A stretch of 64,000 nucleotides of DNA from contig CANRBC010000006.1 in NCBI GenBank assembly GCA_947628755.1, positions 49,003-113,002 of the forward strand, read 5' to 3'. Numbering within the stretch: position 1 is the stretch's first letter; each line of letters begins with the position of its first letter. Below are positions 59,815 through 64,000 of this stretch, one piece after another. Made by a program: the position numbers and the translations under genes. The stretch is from an uncultured Clostridia bacterium (GTDB taxonomy: Bacteria; Bacillota; Clostridia; Lachnospirales; CAG-274). The notes beneath the pieces were generated by a model. It was not told the origin of the DNA. It worked only from the letters and a program-made list of their open reading frames with translations, and did no database searches.

Positions 59815-60105
59815 TTTTGTTTAGGTAATAGATTCGACCCTATCGGCAGCCCAATGCAAAAGTATTTTAAATTCAACGAAGTGGTTGGGCTGCCACTTCC
59901 CCTTCTCTGAAGGGGAAGCTTAGGAGTACATCCTTCCCATTTCTTTAGTAGTAAAGTTAATTTTTCAACATTATTAAAGCCTTTAGGAAGTGTATGCCTA
60001 AGGCTCCCCTTACGAGAAGGGGAGCTGTCAGCCTCAGTTACAGATAAGTGTAACGAATGGCTTAGAGCAAGGCTGACTGAAGGGTCGATACTCACCTAAA
60101 CAAAT
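59815..60105. mobile_element. MITE-like element of a second type (about 291 bp)
   Basis: Imperfect terminal inverted repeats: TTTTGTTTAGGTAATAGATTCGACCCT at the left against AGGGTCGATACTCACCTAAACAAA at the right (about 59815-59841 and 60081-60105). Inside are GGCAGCCCAA/TTGGGCTGCC (about 59848-59890), the hairpins CTTCCCCTTCTCTGAAGGGGAAG (about 59898-59920) and CTCCCCTT-ACG-AGAAGGGGAG (about 60003-60026). It has the length and the CGACCCT/AGGGTCG ends of the first type but different sequence. No gene is present. Confidence 0.7.
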
Positions 60106-60126
60106 TTTTTCCATAAAATCAAACAA

Positions 60127-60172
60127 AGCTGTCGTATTATGGCCTTTTCTCATTAGTCATAACGCGACAGCC
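60127..60172 (-). terminator. Terminator-like repeat after ade
   Basis: Long stem GCTGTCGTATTATGGCC/G-TCATAACGCGACAGC with a few mismatches, followed on the minus strand by TTTGTTTGATTTT. It is related to the terminator at 36752-36797. Confidence 0.75.
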
Positions 60173-60202
60173 TAGCAGTATTATCTGCCGAATTCGCTTA
60201 TA

Positions 60203-61849
60203 TTAAATATAGCTGAATTTATCCACATCGAAAAGTCCCTTATCCCCCAGCTTGATATGGGGTATAACAAGCAGAGAAATGAATCCCAGTATCATAAGAG
60301 CCATATTGCTGCCCTTTGGGGATATTTCTTTTGCGCAGGAAACGATTTTGTCATGCTCGGCTACAACGGCTTCTGCGTCCTTATGGGACATAAGCCCGCC
60401 TATATCCAGCTCCATACAGGCGATTACCTTTTTATTCTGTACAACGGCAATGCCGCCCTTTTTGCCCAGAGCGTTTACGGCAGCCGCCATATTTTCACTG
60501 TCAGAGCCTATAACGCTTATATTATGGGAATCGTGACCTATGGTCTGTGCAATAGCTCCGTTTACTATATCAAGACCCTTTACAAAGCAAAGACCCTTGT
60601 TACCCGTTTTGCCATATCTCTCAATATTGGCGCAAAGGCTCAGTCCCTCGGCGCTCTCGCAGTATACGGCATTTGTCACAAGAGAGCTGCCAAGCTCTAT
60701 AACAGGCTCTTTACTGTTAAATTCCTTATTGAAATCCTGGGCTGTAACCGGTGGTATATGGACAGTATCCGTTACGCCGCTTATGTCTGCTTTTGCCGCT
60801 TCAAAGAGAGCCTTTCCGTCCTTTGCAACGGGTATGCCGTCTTTAAGCACAAGGCTTATATCCGTGCAGTTTATATCCCTTGTCACCACAATATCCGCCT
60901 TAAAGCCTGGAGCGACAGCGCCTCTTCTGTACATAGCATAGAATACGCAGGGATTATAGCAGGCTATTGTATAGGCGTCAACAGGGTCTATTCCCAAGCC
61001 TATTGCCTTGTCTATACAATGGGAAATAGTACCCTCCTTAAGTATTTCGCTTAAATGCTTGTCGTCGGTACAAAAGGCAAAATGCCTTAAATTATGGGGA
61101 TTGACCGCCTTTATAAGCTGCTCCAGATTTTTAGCGCCCGTACCCTCTCTTATAAATATATTCATACCCTTGCTTATTTTTTCAAGGGCGTTTTCCGCAG
61201 TATCGCACTCATGGTCATTATTGATTCCGCCGCATATATAGGCGTTAAGCCCTATACCCTCTATGGCAGGCGCATGACCGTCTATATATATGCTGCTTTC
61301 CAGCTTTTTAAGAACGTCCTCGTCGCAGTATACCACTCCAGGATAATTCATCATTTCGCCCAGACCCTTAAGCTGATACCTTTCCATAAGCTCCTTTGTC
61401 TTATTTCCGTCTATGACCGCTCCCGAATGGTCAAAGGGCGTAGCAGGAACACATGAGGGAAGCATATAATAAATGTCGAGAGGCACAGCTTTTCCGCTCT
61501 CAATCATATATTTAAGTCCTGCCTCGCCGCATACATTAACTATTTCATGAGGGTCGGCAATAACAGAGGTCACGCCCTTTGGCAGTACGGCTCTTGCATA
61601 CTCGGCAGGGCTTACCATAGCCGACTCAATGTGAACATGACTGTCTACAAGCCCGGGAGCAATATACGCTCCCTCCACATCTGTTTCTTCAACGCCCTCA
61701 TAGTCGCCTATGCCTATTATAACGCCGTCCTTTATTCCTACATTTCCCTCAATAATGCCATGACCAAGCACATCTATTATTTTTCCGTTTTTTAGTACAA
61801 TATCTGCCTTTTCTCTGCCATAAGCGGCATTTATAATGTCTTTAAGCAT
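60203..61849 (-). CDS. ade: Adenine deaminase
   Basis: A 548-residue metal-dependent amidohydrolase that turns adenine into hypoxanthine, feeding the Hpt reaction encoded elsewhere in the window. N-terminal DIVLKNGKIIDVLGHGI; metal site LVDSHVHIESAMVSPAEYA; SVIADPHEIVNVCGEAGL; later FCTDDKHLSEI and a C-terminal HNISVIGSDSENM. Length is slightly under B. subtilis AdeC. The ATG at 61849 is 4 bp after the stop of the secreted esterase, with a weak GGGGTAAAG site, so it probably depends on read-through from that gene. Confidence 0.94.
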   Translation of the reverse strand: MLKDIINAAYGREKADIVLKNGKIIDVLGHGIIEGNVGIKDGVIIGIGDYEGVEETDVEGAYIAPGLVDSHVHIESAMVSPAEYARAVLPKGVTSVIADPHEIVNVCGEAGLKYMIESGKAVPLDIYYMLPSCVPATPFDHSGAVIDGNKTKELMERYQLKGLGEMMNYPGVVYCDEDVLKKLESSIYIDGHAPAIEGIGLNAYICGGINNDHECDTAENALEKISKGMNIFIREGTGAKNLEQLIKAVNPHNLRHFAFCTDDKHLSEILKEGTISHCIDKAIGLGIDPVDAYTIACYNPCVFYAMYRRGAVAPGFKADIVVTRDINCTDISLVLKDGIPVAKDGKALFEAAKADISGVTDTVHIPPVTAQDFNKEFNSKEPVIELGSSLVTNAVYCESAEGLSLCANIERYGKTGNKGLCFVKGLDIVNGAIAQTIGHDSHNISVIGSDSENMAAAVNALGKKGGIAVVQNKKVIACMELDIGGLMSHKDAEAVVAEHDKIVSCAKEISPKGSNMALMILGFISLLVIPHIKLGDKGLFDVDKFSYI

Positions 61850-61853
61850 AGCT

Positions 61854-63893
61854 TTACCCCACTATATCGTTTTCCTCGTTAATGTCCTTGCTCAGAACAT
61901 ACATAAAGTACAGGCTTTTAGCCGCCTTTTCTCTCGTTACCTCTGTCTTTGGCTGAAGGGTATAGCCGTTTATCATTTTTCCTCTCTTTATACCCTCTTC
62001 GCTTCTTATAAGTCCCAGCTTGTAGGCATCCTCCACCTGAGAATAGAGATTTTCGTCTATTTCGGACTTATCCGTAATTGCGCCAAAGCCTACAAGGGGA
62101 TAATACTGCGCCTCCTCGCCTACAAGATTTGAATCGTAGTTAGGGTCGTCGGGAGTAATATTGCTGCCGTTGTAATCTGTCATATACTTAGGCTTTTCAT
62201 TGAATTTTGCATTGTAGGCTTCAAGATTGATAACTGCCATTACCTCTCTTGTAAGGGGAGCATCGTCATAGTCCTTAAGCTCAATACCATAGAGCTTTTC
62301 AACAGCATCGGCATATTCGTATGCGCTTATTGTATCCTTTGGTCTGAAATTACCCTCCTCGTCGGCAGTCATTACGCCCAGCTGTACCATTTTTTCTATC
62401 TGATTTCTGTAATATGCGTTTTCGCCCTTTACGTCCTTGCACATTTCGGGGAATACCTTTTCTGCGTCGCCCTCTGCCACGCCCTCAAGCATAGCCGCCT
62501 TCATAGGCTCAAGCTCCGCATACCTATCGGCAAGCTCCGCCACATCCTCAGCTACTATAAGAGCGTACTGCTTTGCAATAGCCTCCTTTAAATGAGTGCC
62601 GTCTATTTTGTTCTGGGGGTGACCGTTTGCATAGCTGCCCGAATTGGTCTTTCCTGGAGTTTCGCCTGCCTCAAGGCTCAGCACAATAGCCTCCGCCTCA
62701 TTAGTACCTATTGAATTAAGGTATTCTACGCTTTCTTTATTAAGGTCGGCAAGGGGAACGTCAGTTTCATTTGCAACGGCTCTCATAACCTTGGGGAATT
62801 CCCTGTCCTCTGTGGTAAAGCTGTCCTTATAAATTTCCTGTCCCTCCTTAACTCTTGTCATAGGAGTTACAAGCACGGGTATCATACCCCTTGCCTTAAT
62901 TGCAGGGATATAGTACCTTTCAAGATATGTCTTATACATTTCCTCCGTAGAGCCTACGCCGAAGCGAGCCGTAGGGTCTGAATCAGAGCCTGTTTTTTCA
63001 TCGTTATGACCGCTCTGCACCAGTACAAAATCTCCCTTTGCGCCTGTCATAAGCACATCGTTAAGTCTGCCCTCCTGATACATGCTCTTAAGTGAGCGAC
63101 CACCCATGGAATAATTTATAACATTGATTTTGTCACTGTCAAAAAGTCTGTCAAACACCTGACCCCAGCCGCACATTGGAGCTTCCTCAAAGGTATAGGA
63201 TTTCAGCGTTGAATCGCCTAAAAGATATACCGTAGGCTTGTCGGCTGTTTTATCCTCAACGGGAGTTATTTTTATGCTCTTTAACACAACAGGCACGCCG
63301 CAGCTCTTAGGCTCTATTTCCACGTCTATATAGCCTGTACCGTCGGCATAGTCAAAGCTCCATACATTGTCATTCCACGCCGCCTTGTGCTGATTTGCCA
63401 CCAGCTTGGCTGCATCCCAGTAGGCAGTAGCCATTCTTGCAGGCTGCATGGCGTTTACGCTGACAATGGCGTTCTCGTCGCCCTTGTCCACAGCTACCTC
63501 TATATGATAGCCGCCTTTAGGCACCTTTACTCTGAATATCATACCGCCGAAGTTATGAGTTGTGGACTTGTCGGCAGTTATTTCCTTGCCGTCCTGGTCG
63601 TAGCATTTGAATATTTCAGGGTCATTTTCCGTAACGGAGAAACCCTCCTCGCCTACCTGTATCTTGTCGGAATCTACATCCCTTTCAGGCATTGAGCTTG
63701 ACTTATCCACAAAGCCATAGCCAACACCGTCACTGTATTTTCTCACAAAATAAAGATTTTTGGCATCTCTTTCGTATTCCTTTGTAAAATTAAAGCTATA
63801 ACTCTTTTCCATTACATCGCACCTTACAACGGAAATCGACATAGCTGTCATAACCGCTGTCATTATAACCGCCGTGACCTTTCGTAATTTCAT
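61854..63893 (-). CDS. Secreted SGNH/CE12-type (rhamnogalacturonan acetyl)esterase with C-terminal SLH-like repeats
   Basis: A 679-residue secreted protein. Signal peptide (1-24, MKLRKVTAVIMTAVMTAMS...). A beta-rich N-terminal domain (about 30-210) is followed by an SGNH hydrolase (about 215-450): VYLLGDSTLKS (Ser, about 226), YSMGGRSLK, VLVQSGHNDEKTG (about 293) and NKIDGTHLKEAIA (about 430), the pattern of rhamnogalacturonan acetylesterases. The C-terminal ~200 residues contain SLH-like segments (IEKMVQLGVMTADEEGNFRP; AYKLGLIRSEEG...). These would hold the enzyme to the cell surface. An AGGAGG site lies before the ATG at 63893. Function in deacetylating pectic polymers is inferred. Confidence 0.85.
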   Translation of the reverse strand: MKLRKVTAVIMTAVMTAMSISVVRCDVMEKSYSFNFTKEYERDAKNLYFVRKYSDGVGYGFVDKSSSMPERDVDSDKIQVGEEGFSVTENDPEIFKCYDQDGKEITADKSTTHNFGGMIFRVKVPKGGYHIEVAVDKGDENAIVSVNAMQPARMATAYWDAAKLVANQHKAAWNDNVWSFDYADGTGYIDVEIEPKSCGVPVVLKSIKITPVEDKTADKPTVYLLGDSTLKSYTFEEAPMCGWGQVFDRLFDSDKINVINYSMGGRSLKSMYQEGRLNDVLMTGAKGDFVLVQSGHNDEKTGSDSDPTARFGVGSTEEMYKTYLERYYIPAIKARGMIPVLVTPMTRVKEGQEIYKDSFTTEDREFPKVMRAVANETDVPLADLNKESVEYLNSIGTNEAEAIVLSLEAGETPGKTNSGSYANGHPQNKIDGTHLKEAIAKQYALIVAEDVAELADRYAELEPMKAAMLEGVAEGDAEKVFPEMCKDVKGENAYYRNQIEKMVQLGVMTADEEGNFRPKDTISAYEYADAVEKLYGIELKDYDDAPLTREVMAVINLEAYNAKFNEKPKYMTDYNGSNITPDDPNYDSNLVGEEAQYYPLVGFGAITDKSEIDENLYSQVEDAYKLGLIRSEEGIKRGKMINGYTLQPKTEVTREKAAKSLYFMYVLSKDINEENDIVG

Positions 63894-64000
63894 ATAATTA
63901 CCTCCTCACATATATGTATATTAATAGGCGTTTGCGAAACGCCATAAGCCGCATAAATACGGCATTTTTTACTACAAAAAAACAAATAACTCCTCACAGG
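63894..64000. other. Upstream region of the surface esterase gene; no gene seen
   Basis: Contains the hairpin GGCGTTT-GCG-AAACGCC (about 63927-63943) and a GCCG...CGGC stem followed by TTTTTT on the plus strand (63950-63972). The window ends before a promoter or upstream gene can be recognised. Confidence 0.5.

Noticed and set aside
59693..59815. Cobalamin riboswitch upstream of the cob genes
   Set aside because: The leader is short and AT-rich and has no B12-box-like sequence.

Overview
The window comes from a spore-forming, anaerobic, low-to-mid GC member of the Clostridia. It carries spoIIE with a Spo0A-box-like site in its promoter and an alpha/beta-type spore protein (SASP) gene. It also carries a dockerin-containing secreted pectin esterase and a second pectin/rhamnogalacturonan esterase that ends in S-layer-homology-like repeats. 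Housekeeping gene order (rpmG-secE-nusG-rplK-rplA, tilS-hpt) is Firmicutes-like. A pectin-using gut bacterium, perhaps near Monoglobus, fits, but this genus-level idea is only inference.

Layout. 1-8.2 kb: the end of an integrative conjugative element, all on the minus strand (PrgI, TrbL/VirB6-like, Maff2, a BRO protein, VirD4 coupling protein, PcfB/DUF3801, a DUF6017-type replication protein). It is interrupted by one intact and one truncated Rpn-family nuclease gene. 8.4-14.8 kb: an accessory stretch with three AAA+/DUF4143 ATPases (two are a recent duplication with duplicated promoter boxes), a SASP gene with an apparent in-frame insertion, and a higBA toxin-antitoxin pair. 15.0-17.0 kb: a BlaI/BlaR1 pair co-transcribed with a small secreted peptide of unknown function. 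17.1-18.1 kb: intergenic strings of short hairpins with 63-bp tandem repeats. 18.2-24.5 kb: a 1925-residue pectinesterase/dockerin/acetylesterase and a long, possibly structured leader. 24.5-25.6 kb: an Rpn gene whose 5' end has been replaced by repeat sequence.

25.6-53.1 kb is core chromosome. It holds rluA-lipoprotein-hflX-ddl-nadE; spoIIE-tilS-hpt; an ECF transporter S component; an M29 aminopeptidase; and phosphoglucomutase. A long minus-strand run follows: folC::HD, folP, folBK, a Tet(M)-like GTPase, nfo, a lipoprotein, a homocysteine methyltransferase/MTHFR fusion, an HPr-kinase-like protein, PqqD and an S24/S26 peptidase. Divergent from it are a flavoprotein gene and the rpmG-secE-nusG-rplK-rplA operon. 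53.7-56.8 kb: an SPFH/zinc-ribbon protein with two Tim44-like membrane proteins. 56.9-59.7 kb: cobalamin genes (cbiA/cobB, cobT, cobU). 60.2-63.9 kb: adenine deaminase directly behind the second secreted esterase.

The strongest unexplained signals are: (i) dispersed elements of about 290-300 bp with long terminal inverted repeats, built from chained perfect hairpins; (ii) the blaI-blaR1-secreted peptide operon; (iii) the HPrK-like/PqqD/S26 cassette with no visible precursor peptide; (iv) the folC-HD fusion; (v) a pseudoknot-like leader with mutually exclusive pairings upstream of the giant pectinase.
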